Source: Flagellimonas zhangzhouensis (GTDB lineage Bacteria > Bacteroidota > Bacteroidia > Flavobacteriales > Flavobacteriaceae). From it: a DNA stretch of 64,000 bases. The stretch covers positions 434,001 to 498,000 of the forward strand of contig NZ_FNKI01000001.1 of NCBI RefSeq assembly GCF_900102925.1, read 5' to 3'. This document shows positions 16,943 to 26,407 of the stretch, piece after piece. Made by a program: the position numbers and the translations under genes. The notes beneath the pieces are model-generated. The model saw only the letters and a list, made by a program, of their open reading frames with translations. It did not search any database and was not told the DNA's origin. Every line of letters starts with the position of its first letter. Positions within the stretch are counted from its first letter, which is position 1.

Positions 16943-18075
16943 GCGTACCTCACCTTTCTCAGAATTCGTTGCGATTCCTTCAAGGATTGATACACATGAC
17001 TGTCATACGATTTAATGAGTGCCCTAGAACCATCCATTTTATCCTTCGCCTCCTCAAAACCATTCAAATAACAGATCAGATAGGTGGCTGGAAGGTGTGT
17101 CATATCCGTATGCTCGGAATCGGTCAAAGGAATTTTGTTTTCCAACTTTCTTAAGAGCGCATTATTGGTGTTGTACACATGGTAAAGTGTTTTTTTGTCG
17201 TATTGGGGCGGTTCAAAAATCAATTTACTGTTAATGGTGTACTTGCCATTATCAGAAAAGGTGATGACCATTTCTTCCAAAGGATAATACTTTTGTTGAG
17301 ACCCAAGTCCCAACTGTACATATTCCAAGGTGCTGAAAGAATCATCATCGTACTCAATGGTGATTTCATCCAATGCAGAATAAAATAGTTTTACCTGTTC
17401 GTTTATCAGTTCAATATCAACTCGGGAATAGTAGGTTTTGTTCTTTACCTTTTTCTTGTTTCCCGCCCAACACACCACAAATTGCTCTTTAAAAACTTTA
17501 TAATTACTTGTAAGATCAGGATGCCTCGTATTAAAAAACTTGATGACGGCATCAAGCGTCAATTCAATATTGTTTCGGGCATGATGCTCAATAGTGGCCA
17601 CTTTTTCCGAATTGATATCCTTTAGTTCAATATCAAAAGCCTTGGGCAAACTAATACTTCCTTCCCGAAAGAAAACCGCCCCTCCGTAGTACTTCCAAAT
17701 GTTCTTGCGAAGTGCACAAACTTTCCCGTTGGATGCAATTGTTACCAAACCCACTACCTTGCCCTCAGGCAAATGTGGAAATGGAATATTTTCATAAGAA
17801 ATTATAGGAGGATTATCCAAATAGGCATTCACCAAATTCTGGATTTTGCTATCGTCAAAGAAATCGACCCCGACAATTTTGTTGTCTTCATCCTCAACAC
17901 CAATAACAATAAAAGAGTTGTTTTTGGGGTTGGAATTGGCCAAGGCACACACATGTTTGAGGAACTTGGCCTTTCCTTCTTTTTCTCCAATGGATATAAA
18001 ACGCTTCTTATCGTAAAAACTATTTTCGTCGTTGTGGGCCAATAGATTTTTTACGAGGAGGCGTTTATTGATCAT
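16939..18075 (-). CDS. AlbA_2 (Schlafen-like) domain protein
   Basis: 378 residues. The N-terminal 120 residues form an AlbA_2 domain, often called ATP-binding or Schlafen AlbA_2: FISIGEKEGKAKFLKHVCALANS, then NNSFIVIGVEDEDNKIVGV and the PPIISYENIPF stretch. The remaining 250 residues are mixed alpha/beta with no recognised domain. Such proteins are often labelled putative DNA-binding or transcriptional regulators; some belong to defence loci, but there is no defence gene around it here. It is the last gene of the leftward AKR-SDR operon, overlapping the SDR stop codon by 4 bp (ATGA). Confidence 0.8.
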   Translation of the reverse strand: MINKRLLVKNLLAHNDENSFYDKKRFISIGEKEGKAKFLKHVCALANSNPKNNSFIVIGVEDEDNKIVGVDFFDDSKIQNLVNAYLDNPPIISYENIPFPHLPEGKVVGLVTIASNGKVCALRKNIWKYYGGAVFFREGSISLPKAFDIELKDINSEKVATIEHHARNNIELTLDAVIKFFNTRHPDLTSNYKVFKEQFVVCWAGNKKKVKNKTYYSRVDIELINEQVKLFYSALDEITIEYDDDSFSTLEYVQLGLGSQQKYYPLEEMVITFSDNGKYTINSKLIFEPPQYDKKTLYHVYNTNNALLRKLENKIPLTDSEHTDMTHLPATYLICYLNGFEEAKDKMDGSRALIKSYDSHVYQSLKESQRILRKVRYA

Positions 18076-18827
18076 AGCTCCTTCTTCACAATTGTACTGC
18101 TCGCCTGAGCTGTTGGCATCACCACCAAATCGGCAATATTTACATGATAAGGTCGAGTGACGACAAATAGGATAATGTCCGCAATATCCTCTGGTTTTAA
18201 GGGTTGAAATCCTTTGTACACATTGGATGCCCTTTCGGTATCTCCCTTAAAGCGTACATCGCTGAATTCTGTTTCAACCAAACCAGGGTTTACAGCCCCA
18301 ACTCGAATGCCATAGGCATTCAAATCAATTCGCATACCCTGGTTAATCGCATCAACTGCATGTTTACTAGCGCAATACACATTGCCATTTGGATAAACTT
18401 CTTTACCCGCCGTAGAACCAATATTGATAATATGGCCCGATTTACGCTCCACCATTTTAGGAATAATAGCCTTGGACATGTACAACAGGCCCTTTACATT
18501 AATGTCCAACATAGCCTCCCAATCATCAGGATTTCCTTTATCGATGGGGTCTAATCCATGGGCATTTCCTGCATTGTTCACCAAAATATCAATTTGGGAA
18601 AACTCTTCTGGCAAACTTTCAATTGCTGAAAAAACAGCCTCTCGATCTCTAACATCAAAATTTAGAATGTGAATGGCAGTATCCCTACCCAATTCATTCA
18701 TCAGTTGTTCCAAACGCTCTTGCCTACGGCCACACAACACCAGTTTGAACCTCTGTTTTGCAAAAAGTTCTGCTGTTGCTTTACCAATTCCACTTGTGGC
18801 GCCTGTTATCAACGCTGTTTTTTTCAT
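18072..18827 (-). CDS. short-chain dehydrogenase/reductase (YdfG-like)
   Basis: 251 residues from the ATG at 18827 (MKKTALITGATSGIG); an upstream ATG at 18851 would add eight residues. Classical SDR features are TGATSGIGKATAELF (dinucleotide loop), CGRRQERL (Arg suggesting NADP), NNAGNAHG, the active Ser in NIGSTAGKEVYPNG and YCASKHAV (Tyr and Lys), then the NPGLVETEFSDVR motif. This pattern fits the YdfG/serine-3-hydroxy-acid dehydrogenase group, which reduces or oxidises 3-hydroxy acids. It is the middle gene of a leftward operon and overlaps the AKR end. Confidence 0.92.
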   Translation of the reverse strand: MKKTALITGATSGIGKATAELFAKQRFKLVLCGRRQERLEQLMNELGRDTAIHILNFDVRDREAVFSAIESLPEEFSQIDILVNNAGNAHGLDPIDKGNPDDWEAMLDINVKGLLYMSKAIIPKMVERKSGHIINIGSTAGKEVYPNGNVYCASKHAVDAINQGMRIDLNAYGIRVGAVNPGLVETEFSDVRFKGDTERASNVYKGFQPLKPEDIADIILFVVTRPYHVNIADLVVMPTAQASSTIVKKEL

Positions 18828-18837
18828 ATTCAATTTT

Positions 18838-19710
18838 TTAGGGAACATCATGACCTTGACTTGCTACCAATAAGCTAAACCAGTCCTGAAGTTCCAAATC
18901 TATTTTTGCGGCAGCAGCCGATTCTATAATTCTTTCTTTGTTTGTGGTACCGATAACAGGATGCACTTTGGCGGGATGTTTTAAAATCCAAGCCAACAAC
19001 AATTGACTTTCATTGGCATCATATTTATCCAATAGTGGCTTCATCGCTTTTTTGATGCGTTGGGTTTGCTCATTATCCTCTCGAAACAAATCGCCCAGTG
19101 GACTCCATGCCATGGCCAATCTTTTATTGGCAATACAATCATCAAAAGTACCATCGTACATCGGCGCATCATGCGTCAAAGAAAACTCTACTTGGTTCCC
19201 AGAAACGGGAATTTCCTTTTCCAGCATGGCTACTTGCGAGGGTGTGAAATTGGAAACCCCAAACGCTTTAATTTTTCCACTGCTCAACAATTCATCTGCA
19301 GCCGCAGCAATTTCAGCTGGGTCCATCAAGGGACTTGGACGGTGTACCAAAAGCAAATCCAAATATTCCGTGTGCAGCTTTTTTAGGGATTGCTCCGCAG
19401 ACCAAACAATGTACTCTTTATCGTACTGGTAATGGTTGATTTTGTTATCCCTGCCTCGTGTCAATTGAATCCCACATTTGGAAATCAATTGGATATTCTC
19501 GCGTTCTATTCCACTCTCGGCATAGGCCGATCCAAAATCAGATTCAGTGGAATAACTGCCATAAATATCGGCATGGTCAAAGGTGACCAATCCTTGTTCG
19601 ATGCAATGGTGCATCAACTCTACCATTTCTTTTTTGGAAAGTTTCTTTCCCCAACTTCCCCAAGTCATCGCTCCCGAGATAATTCGGGAAAATTTCTCAT
19701 TCTGTATCAT
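18838..19710 (-). CDS. aldo/keto reductase (YdhF-like)
   Basis: 290 residues of the NADPH-dependent aldo/keto reductase family, with a TIM-barrel fold. Catalytic features: FDHADIYGSYSTESDFG (Asp and Tyr), LLLVHRPSPLMD (His) and a Lys in LISKCGIQLTRG. The cofactor-binding end is GTTNKERIIESAAAAKI. It resembles E. coli YdhF. First gene of the operon AKR-SDR-AlbA_2; the next gene starts 10 bp before its end. Substrate unknown; a general carbonyl-detoxifying role fits the neighbouring SDR. Confidence 0.92.
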   Translation of the reverse strand: MIQNEKFSRIISGAMTWGSWGKKLSKKEMVELMHHCIEQGLVTFDHADIYGSYSTESDFGSAYAESGIERENIQLISKCGIQLTRGRDNKINHYQYDKEYIVWSAEQSLKKLHTEYLDLLLVHRPSPLMDPAEIAAAADELLSSGKIKAFGVSNFTPSQVAMLEKEIPVSGNQVEFSLTHDAPMYDGTFDDCIANKRLAMAWSPLGDLFREDNEQTQRIKKAMKPLLDKYDANESQLLLAWILKHPAKVHPVIGTTNKERIIESAAAAKIDLELQDWFSLLVASQGHDVP

Positions 19711-19868
19711 ATCGGTTGAAAGTATAAAATTAAACCCTTAAATCCTTCATAAAACTAGGGCTTTAGCGATTTTTTTAACCATTAATTAACAGGTTGATTT
19801 TAAATAAATTTTCATTTTGCACCTCTTAGCAAAATCACTTACTTTAAACCAAACAACAGGAGCTTATA

Positions 19869-20870
19869 ATGGAAGAAAACACTACTATTGATATTAGTGC
19901 AGTGAACGAGAAAATAGCCCAAGAAAGTGCTTTTATTGATCTACTTACCGCTGAAATGAACAAAGCCATTGTGGGACAAAGCCACATGGTGGAACGTTTG
20001 CTCATCGGACTTTTGGGAAAAGGACACATTTTATTGGAAGGTGTACCTGGATTGGCAAAAACTTTGGCCATCAACACCTTGGCCAAAGCTGTAAAAGGAG
20101 ATTTTAGCAGAATTCAGTTTACTCCAGACCTTTTACCAGCAGATGTAATCGGTACGTTGATCTACAACATAAAAGAGAACGATTTCTCCATTAAAAAAGG
20201 TCCTATATTCGCCAATTTCGTTTTGGCAGATGAGATCAACAGGGCTCCAGCCAAAGTACAATCCGCGCTTTTGGAAGCCATGCAGGAAAAGCAAGTGACC
20301 ATTGGTGATGAAACTTTTAAACTGGACGCGCCATTTTTGGTTATGGCCACACAAAACCCCGTGGAACAAGAAGGTACTTACCCACTTCCTGAAGCACAGG
20401 TTGACCGTTTTATGCTAAAAACGGTAATCGACTACCCAAAATTGAACGAAGAACAATTGATCATTCGTCAAAACTTGAAAGGAGCTTCCGAACCTATAAA
20501 ACCTGTTGTTTCCTTGAAGCAGATTTTAAGTGCGCAACAAACCGTTCGTGAGGTTTACATGGACGAAAAGATTGAAAAATATATCCTGGACTTGATTTTT
20601 GCTACCAGATATCCTGAAAAATATAACCTAGAAAGCCTAAAGCCCCTGATCAGTTTTGGTGCCTCCCCAAGGGGTAGTATCAACTTAGCAACAGCATCCA
20701 AATGCTATGCCTTCATCAAACGAAGAGGTTATGTCGTTCCCGAAGATGTTAGAGCCGTTGTACACGATGTACTCCGCCACAGAATCGGAATTACTTACGA
20801 GGCCGAGGCTGAAAATATAACTTCCGAAGAAATCATCAACAAGATTGTAAACGAGGTAGAGGTGCCTTAG
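19869..20870 (+). CDS. MoxR-family AAA+ ATPase of the Bat operon
   Basis: 333 residues with Walker A at GVPGLAKTLAIN, Walker B at FVLADEINRAP, sensor I ATQNPVEQEGTYPLPEAQ and the arginine finger region VDRF. MoxR ATPases act as chaperones for von Willebrand factor A (VWA) proteins and their complexes. It opens an eight-gene rightward operon (to 28946) with a DUF58 protein, an 550-residue membrane protein and BatA-E. The whole set is the aerotolerance (Bat) cluster known from Bacteroides. Upstream non-coding DNA (19711-19868) shows no exact -7 box. Confidence 0.95.
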   Translation: MEENTTIDISAVNEKIAQESAFIDLLTAEMNKAIVGQSHMVERLLIGLLGKGHILLEGVPGLAKTLAINTLAKAVKGDFSRIQFTPDLLPADVIGTLIYNIKENDFSIKKGPIFANFVLADEINRAPAKVQSALLEAMQEKQVTIGDETFKLDAPFLVMATQNPVEQEGTYPLPEAQVDRFMLKTVIDYPKLNEEQLIIRQNLKGASEPIKPVVSLKQILSAQQTVREVYMDEKIEKYILDLIFATRYPEKYNLESLKPLISFGASPRGSINLATASKCYAFIKRRGYVVPEDVRAVVHDVLRHRIGITYEAEAENITSEEIINKIVNEVEVP

Positions 20871-20939
20871 CGGTTCAACGTTTATCGGATAAAGTAACCC
20901 ACTACTTTTAACCAACCGTAAACCTATTTTTTGAACCAA

Positions 20940-21806
20940 ATGGATACGAAAGAACTACTAAAAAAAGTACGTAAGATTGAAATAAAGACAAGGCGTCTAT
21001 CCGACCATATTTTTGGTGGGGAGTATCATTCTACGTTCAAAGGTAGGGGTATGACCTTTAGTGAAGTTCGCCAATACCAGTTTGGTGATGATGTTCGAAG
21101 TATTGACTGGAACGTAACTGCCCGTTACAACGAACCCTATGTAAAAGTTTTTGAAGAGGAACGCGAACTTACCATGATGTTGATGGTGGATGTGAGTGGT
21201 TCCGAACTTTTTGGAACTTCCAACCAGTTCAAAAAAGAAGTGGTGACCGAAATTTCAGCAACTTTAGCTTTCTCTGCGCTTCAAAATAACGATAAAGTAG
21301 GTGTGATTTTATTTTCGGACGAAGTGGAACTCTTTATTCCACCCAAAAAAGGAAAAAGTCACGTGTTGCGCATCATTCGTGAGTTGTTGGAATTTCAACC
21401 CAAAAGCAGTAAAACTAACATTGCCGAAGCCTTGAAGTTTTTGACCAATGTGATGAAGAAAAAAGCTATCGTTTTTGTGCTTTCTGACTTTATTGCAGAC
21501 GATTACGACAACACGCTTCGCATTGTGGGCAACAAACACGATGTTACGGGGATCCGAATTTATGACGAACGAGAAGAGTCCATCCCCAATTTGGGAATGG
21601 TTCAAATGCAAGATGCCGAAACAGGAGAATTGCAATTGGTGAACACCCAATCCAAACAAGTTCGAATGGCCTATGGAAAATACTATTCCGAAAAAGTATC
21701 CTATTTTACGGATTCTTTTACCAAATCGGGCTGCGGTGTGATCAATTGTAGAGCAGATGAAAGTTATGTAAGAAAACTGTTGGGCTATTTTAAAAGAAGA
21801 GGATAA
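20940..21806 (+). CDS. DUF58 protein with VWA-like domain
   Basis: 288 residues from the ATG at 20940; a TTG nine bases upstream is in frame but less likely. The DUF58 core is clear: MTFSEVRQYQFGDDVRSIDW, NVTARYNEPYVKVFEEERE and the metal-site motif MLMVDVSGS. It is a cytoplasmic VWA-like partner of the MoxR ATPase. The gene lies 69 bp downstream of moxR and 5 bp before the next gene, inside the Bat operon. Confidence 0.92.
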   Translation: MDTKELLKKVRKIEIKTRRLSDHIFGGEYHSTFKGRGMTFSEVRQYQFGDDVRSIDWNVTARYNEPYVKVFEEERELTMMLMVDVSGSELFGTSNQFKKEVVTEISATLAFSALQNNDKVGVILFSDEVELFIPPKKGKSHVLRIIRELLEFQPKSSKTNIAEALKFLTNVMKKKAIVFVLSDFIADDYDNTLRIVGNKHDVTGIRIYDEREESIPNLGMVQMQDAETGELQLVNTQSKQVRMAYGKYYSEKVSYFTDSFTKSGCGVINCRADESYVRKLLGYFKRRG

Positions 21807-21811
21807 TACGA

Positions 21812-23464
21812 ATGCAAACATTGAATAGAAATACCAACAAAAGTTTCCCCTTATTAAGATGGGGTATTTTGTTTTTATTGATATGTCCTTTGATAGGTTT
21901 TGCGCAATCGAGCCCAAATGTTTCGGTTGATGTGGATACCCTTTCCATTAAAATTGGGGAGCAAATCCAATATGCGATTACCGTCGAGGCCGATTCATTG
22001 GATGTGGTACATTTCCCAGAGGGACAAACCTTTTCCCCATTGGAAACTGTCGAAGCCATTATGGCCGATACCATCAAAAACAATGAAAAGGTAATTCTTC
22101 AAAAAATATACTCCCTTACCCAATTTGATAGCGGTGCTTATACGATTCCACCACAGCGAATTGCCATCAACGAACAGCCTTTTTTCACTGATTCGTTCCA
22201 AGTAAAGGTCGCTGATGTTGTCGTGGACACCACCAAGCAAAAAATGTACGACATCAAACCCTTGATTGCGGTTGAGCGTAGCAGAGCTCAATTCTGGCTC
22301 ACCATTCTTTACATTGTTCTTGGTTTGGCAATAATCGGCGGATTGGTTTATTGGTTCTTTTTAAGAAAGAAACCTTTGACTGAGGAAGAAAAAGAAGCTT
22401 TGCTTCCGCCATACGATCGTGCTATTTTGGAATTGAAGAAATTGGAAAATTCCAGATACCTCATTCAAGATGAGTACAAACAATACTATTCCGAACTGAC
22501 CAATATAGTTCGAATGTATTTGGAAGAAGACGTACATGTCACCGCCATGGAAAGCACCACTTCCGAATTGATCACCAAGTTGGAAATGTTACGTGATGCT
22601 GGTGAATTGAAATTGGAGGATGACACCCTTCAGCAATTCCAAAAAATATTACAGACTGCGGATTTGGTAAAATTTGCCAAGTCCAAACCAGCTACCTCAG
22701 TAGCAGAGCAAGACCGCCTTTTGGTGGAGCAAATTGTTACTCAAACCCACGATGGTCTTCCAGAACCTACCGAAGAAGATTTATTGCTGAACGAAGAATA
22801 TCTCGAAGAACTCGCGCGTCAAAAACAACGCAAGAGAATTTATTTGGCTGCGGCCATTTTTGCTGGATTAATCGTGATTGGAAGTGGAATTTCCGTTGCC
22901 TATTTTGGATTCAAGCAGGTAAAAGACACCGTTTTTGGCTATCCAACCAAAGATTTGTTGGAAGGAGAATGGGTTGCCAGTTCTTATGGTTTCCCTCCCA
23001 TTGAAGTGGAAACACCAGACGTATTGGTTCGCCAAGAAGTTGAAATTCCTGCTGAGACCAAAGAGTTGATTAAGGAGCTTCAAACCTTCTCCTACGGAAG
23101 CTATGTCGGAATCTTTTCGGTGAGTACAAGTTCCGTCACTTACAAAGAGCAAAACGAGCCTAACTTCGAAGCTGTAATTGGTGCAACCTTGACCAACTTT
23201 GAACAATTGGGTTTAAAAAATATTATTACCAAACAAGAAGAGTTTGTGACCCAATCTGGAGTAAAAGGCATGAAAACCTTTGGGACAGGGTCTTTTGAAA
23301 ATCCCGCAAGTGGAGATGACAAAAAAGCGAAGTACAATATCCTCACCTTTGGTGGTAAGGGTTTTATACAACAATTGGTCATAACCTGGGAAGATGGAGA
23401 TGAGTATGCTGAACAAATCGTTGATCGAATTTTGGGCAGTTTGGACGTAAAAACACAAGTATAA
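21812..23464 (+). CDS. Bat-operon membrane protein with N-terminal signal, uncharacterised
   Basis: 550 residues. There is a signal peptide (ends GFAQ), then a periplasmic domain (residues about 30-165) and a first transmembrane helix (FWLTILYIVLGLAIIGGLVYW). A cytoplasmic DUF4381-like helical region follows (residues about 195-330, with YYSELTNIVRMYLEEDVHVTAMESTT). A second transmembrane helix (IYLAAAIFAGLIVIGSGISVAYFG) and a C-terminal periplasmic domain of about 175 residues complete it. Proteins in this position are sometimes called BatD-like. The extra C-terminal domain, ending in GGKGFIQQLVITWEDGDEYAEQIVDRI, looks like a stand-alone secreted fold and is not part of typical DUF4381. Confidence 0.8.
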   Translation: MQTLNRNTNKSFPLLRWGILFLLICPLIGFAQSSPNVSVDVDTLSIKIGEQIQYAITVEADSLDVVHFPEGQTFSPLETVEAIMADTIKNNEKVILQKIYSLTQFDSGAYTIPPQRIAINEQPFFTDSFQVKVADVVVDTTKQKMYDIKPLIAVERSRAQFWLTILYIVLGLAIIGGLVYWFFLRKKPLTEEEKEALLPPYDRAILELKKLENSRYLIQDEYKQYYSELTNIVRMYLEEDVHVTAMESTTSELITKLEMLRDAGELKLEDDTLQQFQKILQTADLVKFAKSKPATSVAEQDRLLVEQIVTQTHDGLPEPTEEDLLLNEEYLEELARQKQRKRIYLAAAIFAGLIVIGSGISVAYFGFKQVKDTVFGYPTKDLLEGEWVASSYGFPPIEVETPDVLVRQEVEIPAETKELIKELQTFSYGSYVGIFSVSTSSVTYKEQNEPNFEAVIGATLTNFEQLGLKNIITKQEEFVTQSGVKGMKTFGTGSFENPASGDDKKAKYNILTFGGKGFIQQLVITWEDGDEYAEQIVDRILGSLDVKTQV

Positions 23465-24463
23465 ATGTTTGAAAATATAGAATTCGCAAACCCTGAATTT
23501 TTCTGGTTGCTTCTTTTGCTTCCATTGGCTTTGCTATGGTATTTTTTCAGACGCAAAAACGAAATGGCGTCCTTGCGCATTTCGAGCATCAAAGGGTTTA
23601 CCGTTAAAAGTTTTGCCTCCAAATTAAAACCCATCCTTTTTGGATTGCGATTATTGGCCCTTGCAGCCATTATTACCGCTTTGGCAAGACCACAAACTGA
23701 AGATATTTCATCCAGAACCAAGACCACGAAAGGTATCGATATTGTGATGGCCATCGATGTTTCGTCCAGTATGTTGGCACGTGACCTTAAGCCCAATCGA
23801 TTGGCAGCTTTAAAAGAAGTGGCCGCCGATTTTATCGAAAAAAGACCCAACGACCGTATTGGTCTGGTGGGTTATGCTGGGGAAAGCTATACCAAAACTC
23901 CTATTACCAGTGATAAGGCTATAGTGCTAAATGCCCTAAATGAAATTACCTACGGGGAACTGGAAGATGGTACCGCCATTGGAATGGGATTGGCCACAGC
24001 AGTAAACCGATTGAAAGAAAGCAAGGCCATCAGTAAAGTTATCATTCTTTTAACGGATGGTGTCAATAATTCTGGCTTTATTGAGCCTAGAACTGCAGCT
24101 GATCTTGCCGTTGAATTTGGTATTAAAACCTACACAATCGGATTGGGAACCAATGGAAATGCATTGTCCCCTATTTCCTATAATCGCGATGGTTCTTTTC
24201 GCTACGGAATGCGCCAAGTGGAGATTGATGACAAGTTATTGGAAGAAATAGCCAAAGTAACTGGAGGAAAATATTTCCGTGCTACGGATAACGAGTCCTT
24301 GGAAGAGATTTATGATGAGATCAACAGTTTGGAAAAAACAGAAATAGAGGAATTCAAATATTATAAATACGAAGAGAAATTCCGCCCTTTGATTTTCTTG
24401 GCAGGAATTTTATTGCTGTTGGAATGGGCTTTGCGCAATTCCATATTTAAAAGTTTTATTTAA
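23465..24463 (+). CDS. batA: BatA, VWA-domain membrane protein
   Basis: 332 residues. Transmembrane helices flank a von Willebrand factor A domain at both ends: LLLLPLALLWYFFRR near the N-terminus, a second at about residues 58-78, and LIFLAGILLLLEWAL at the C-terminus. The metal-ion-dependent adhesion site is AIDVSSSM (DxSxS), with further metal residues in LVGYAGESYTKTPIT and LLTDGVNNSG. The starting ATG directly follows the stop of the preceding gene. With BatB it forms the central pair of the operon. Confidence 0.94.
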   Translation: MFENIEFANPEFFWLLLLLPLALLWYFFRRKNEMASLRISSIKGFTVKSFASKLKPILFGLRLLALAAIITALARPQTEDISSRTKTTKGIDIVMAIDVSSSMLARDLKPNRLAALKEVAADFIEKRPNDRIGLVGYAGESYTKTPITSDKAIVLNALNEITYGELEDGTAIGMGLATAVNRLKESKAISKVIILLTDGVNNSGFIEPRTAADLAVEFGIKTYTIGLGTNGNALSPISYNRDGSFRYGMRQVEIDDKLLEEIAKVTGGKYFRATDNESLEEIYDEINSLEKTEIEEFKYYKYEEKFRPLIFLAGILLLLEWALRNSIFKSFI

Positions 24464-24465
24464 GA

Positions 24466-25512
24466 ATGATTCAGTTTGACGAAAAATTATATTTCTACCT
24501 CTTGGCCATTATTCCCGTAATGGTCTTGGCGTTCTTTTTTCTTCAAATCTGGAAAAAAAGAACCCAAAAAAGATTTGCCGATTTAAATCTATTAAAGAGA
24601 TTGGCACCCAATCGTTCCAGCTTCAAGTCCACGGTTAAACTTGGATTTTTATTGGCTGGATTGGCATTTTTGGTGCTAGGATTGGTCAACCCAAAAATTG
24701 GAACCAAACTCGAAACCGTAAAACGTGAAGGGGTTGATATTGTGTTCGCTATCGACGTTTCCAAAAGTATGTTGGCAGAGGATATTGCGCCCAACCGATT
24801 GGAAAAAGCGAAGCGAATTGTTTCCGAAATCATCAACCAATTGGCCAGTGACCGAATCGGAATTATTGCCTATGCTGGTCAAGCGTACCCTCAATTACCG
24901 ATTACTACGGATTACGGAGCGGCCAAAATGTTCTTGCAGAGCATGAATACCGATATGTTGTCTTCCCAAGGAACAGCGATTGACGCTGCCATTAATTTGG
25001 CAAGCACCTATTACGACGATTCACAGCAGACCAACAGAGTACTGTTTATTGTTTCTGATGGGGAAGATCATTCAGAAAGTGCTACGATCAATTCCGTTGA
25101 AAATGCCATTCAAAATGGAATCCGCATTTACACCATCGGGGTTGGAAAACCTAAAGGAGCCCCAATTCCAATAAAAAGAAATGGAGTTGTGGAAAGTTTG
25201 AAAAAAGACAATCAAGGCGAAGTGGTCATCACCAAACTGAACCAAGAAGTATTATCGATCATTGCCGACCGTGGCGATGGAGAATATATTGATGGATCCA
25301 ACACGGAAAATGCCGTGGAATATATCAAAGAAGAATTGAACAGGATGGACAAAACGGAATTTGAAGCCAAGCAATTTGCCGAATACAAGGACCAGTTTCA
25401 ATGGTTCCTCGGTGCAGGCTTTTTATTTTTATTTTTGGACATCTTCGTTTTGGACAGAAAAACACAATGGTTGAAAAAACTAAATCTTTTTAATGAGCAT
25501 GATGAGCAATAA
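24466..25512 (+). CDS. batB: BatB, VWA-domain membrane protein
   Basis: 348 residues with the same plan as BatA: two N-terminal helices, a VWA domain with MIDAS motif AIDVSKSM and VSDGEDHSESA, and a C-terminal helix WFLGAGFLFLFLDIFVLD. It starts 2 bp after batA and overlaps batC. Likely an ancient tandem duplicate of batA. Confidence 0.94.
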   Translation: MIQFDEKLYFYLLAIIPVMVLAFFFLQIWKKRTQKRFADLNLLKRLAPNRSSFKSTVKLGFLLAGLAFLVLGLVNPKIGTKLETVKREGVDIVFAIDVSKSMLAEDIAPNRLEKAKRIVSEIINQLASDRIGIIAYAGQAYPQLPITTDYGAAKMFLQSMNTDMLSSQGTAIDAAINLASTYYDDSQQTNRVLFIVSDGEDHSESATINSVENAIQNGIRIYTIGVGKPKGAPIPIKRNGVVESLKKDNQGEVVITKLNQEVLSIIADRGDGEYIDGSNTENAVEYIKEELNRMDKTEFEAKQFAEYKDQFQWFLGAGFLFLFLDIFVLDRKTQWLKKLNLFNEHDEQ

Positions 25513-26407
25513 GATTAGATTGATGTTTGGCCTATTGTTATGTTTTGGCATAGCCCAAGCACAAAACGATACTACAGAAAAGGCATTGAAAGAGGCAGAA
25601 AAAGCACTTCAAGCTTCTACCAACCTCACATATGAGGCCAATGAGGAGCTAACAGCCAACGATTTCATCAACTCAGAGGCCAATTACCGAAAAGCCATTT
25701 CCAAAAGCAGTCAAAATGCTGCGGCACCTTTTAATTTAGGTACAGCCTACTATAACCGTGAGAGTTTTGGTGAAGCCTTTGGTCGATTTAAAGAAGCGTC
25801 TGAAGCAGCTGATGATAAAACGGAAAAGCATAAGGCATTCCATAATATGGGAAATGTTTTTATGCAGCAAAAGGATTACAAACAAGCCGTTGAAGCCTAC
25901 AAACAAGCACTACGTAAAAATCCGAACGATGATGAGACCCGCTACAATCTAGCTTTGGCCAAAAAGATGCTCGAACAACAACAGGACGAGCAAAAGAACG
26001 ATCAAAACCAGGACAACAAGGACAATCAGGATCAAAAAGACCAAGAGAAGGACGAAAACAAAGATCAGGATAACGAAGGAGGCGATAAGGACAAACAGGA
26101 CGAAGGCAAAGAAAACGACGAGGAAAACAAGGACGAAGGCGATCAGGGCGACAAAGGAGATAATGGAGAAGAAAAGCCTGAAGAAAACAAAGAAGGTGAC
26201 GGAGATAAGAAAAAAGAGCAGGAAAAGAAACCAAATGAAGGTGATCAGCCCCAAGACCAAAAACAACAACCTCGACCCAACCAGCTTTCCCAACAACAGA
26301 TTCAGAATTTGTTAGAGGCCATGCAAAATGAAGAGAAAAAGGTGCAGGAAAAAATGGAGGCCCGAAAAGTGAGGGGAGCAAAGGTTAAAAACGAAAAAGA
26401 CTGGTAA
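25493..26407 (+). CDS. batC: BatC, TPR protein with a highly charged C-terminal region
   Basis: 304 residues (three closely spaced ATGs at 25493, 25499 and 25502 are possible starts). A signal peptide ends at IAQAQ. Tetratricopeptide repeats occupy about residues 50-160 (APFNLGTAYYNRESFGEAF, HNMGNVFMQQKDYKQAVEAYK). A 100-residue low-complexity region made almost only of D, E, K, Q, N and G follows, and a short amphipathic tail NQLSQQQIQNLLEAMQNEEK precedes the end. It overlaps batB by 20 bp and batD by one base. The charged region is unlikely to fold and may act as a linker or bind cations; that is inference. Confidence 0.9.
   Translation: MSMMSNKIRLMFGLLLCFGIAQAQNDTTEKALKEAEKALQASTNLTYEANEELTANDFINSEANYRKAISKSSQNAAAPFNLGTAYYNRESFGEAFGRFKEASEAADDKTEKHKAFHNMGNVFMQQKDYKQAVEAYKQALRKNPNDDETRYNLALAKKMLEQQQDEQKNDQNQDNKDNQDQKDQEKDENKDQDNEGGDKDKQDEGKENDEENKDEGDQGDKGDNGEEKPEENKEGDGDKKKEQEKKPNEGDQPQDQKQQPRPNQLSQQQIQNLLEAMQNEEKKVQEKMEARKVRGAKVKNEKDW

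Noticed and set aside
25860..26381. Long open frames antisense to batC
   Set aside because: They mirror the low-complexity charged region of BatC and have no domain or start context of their own.
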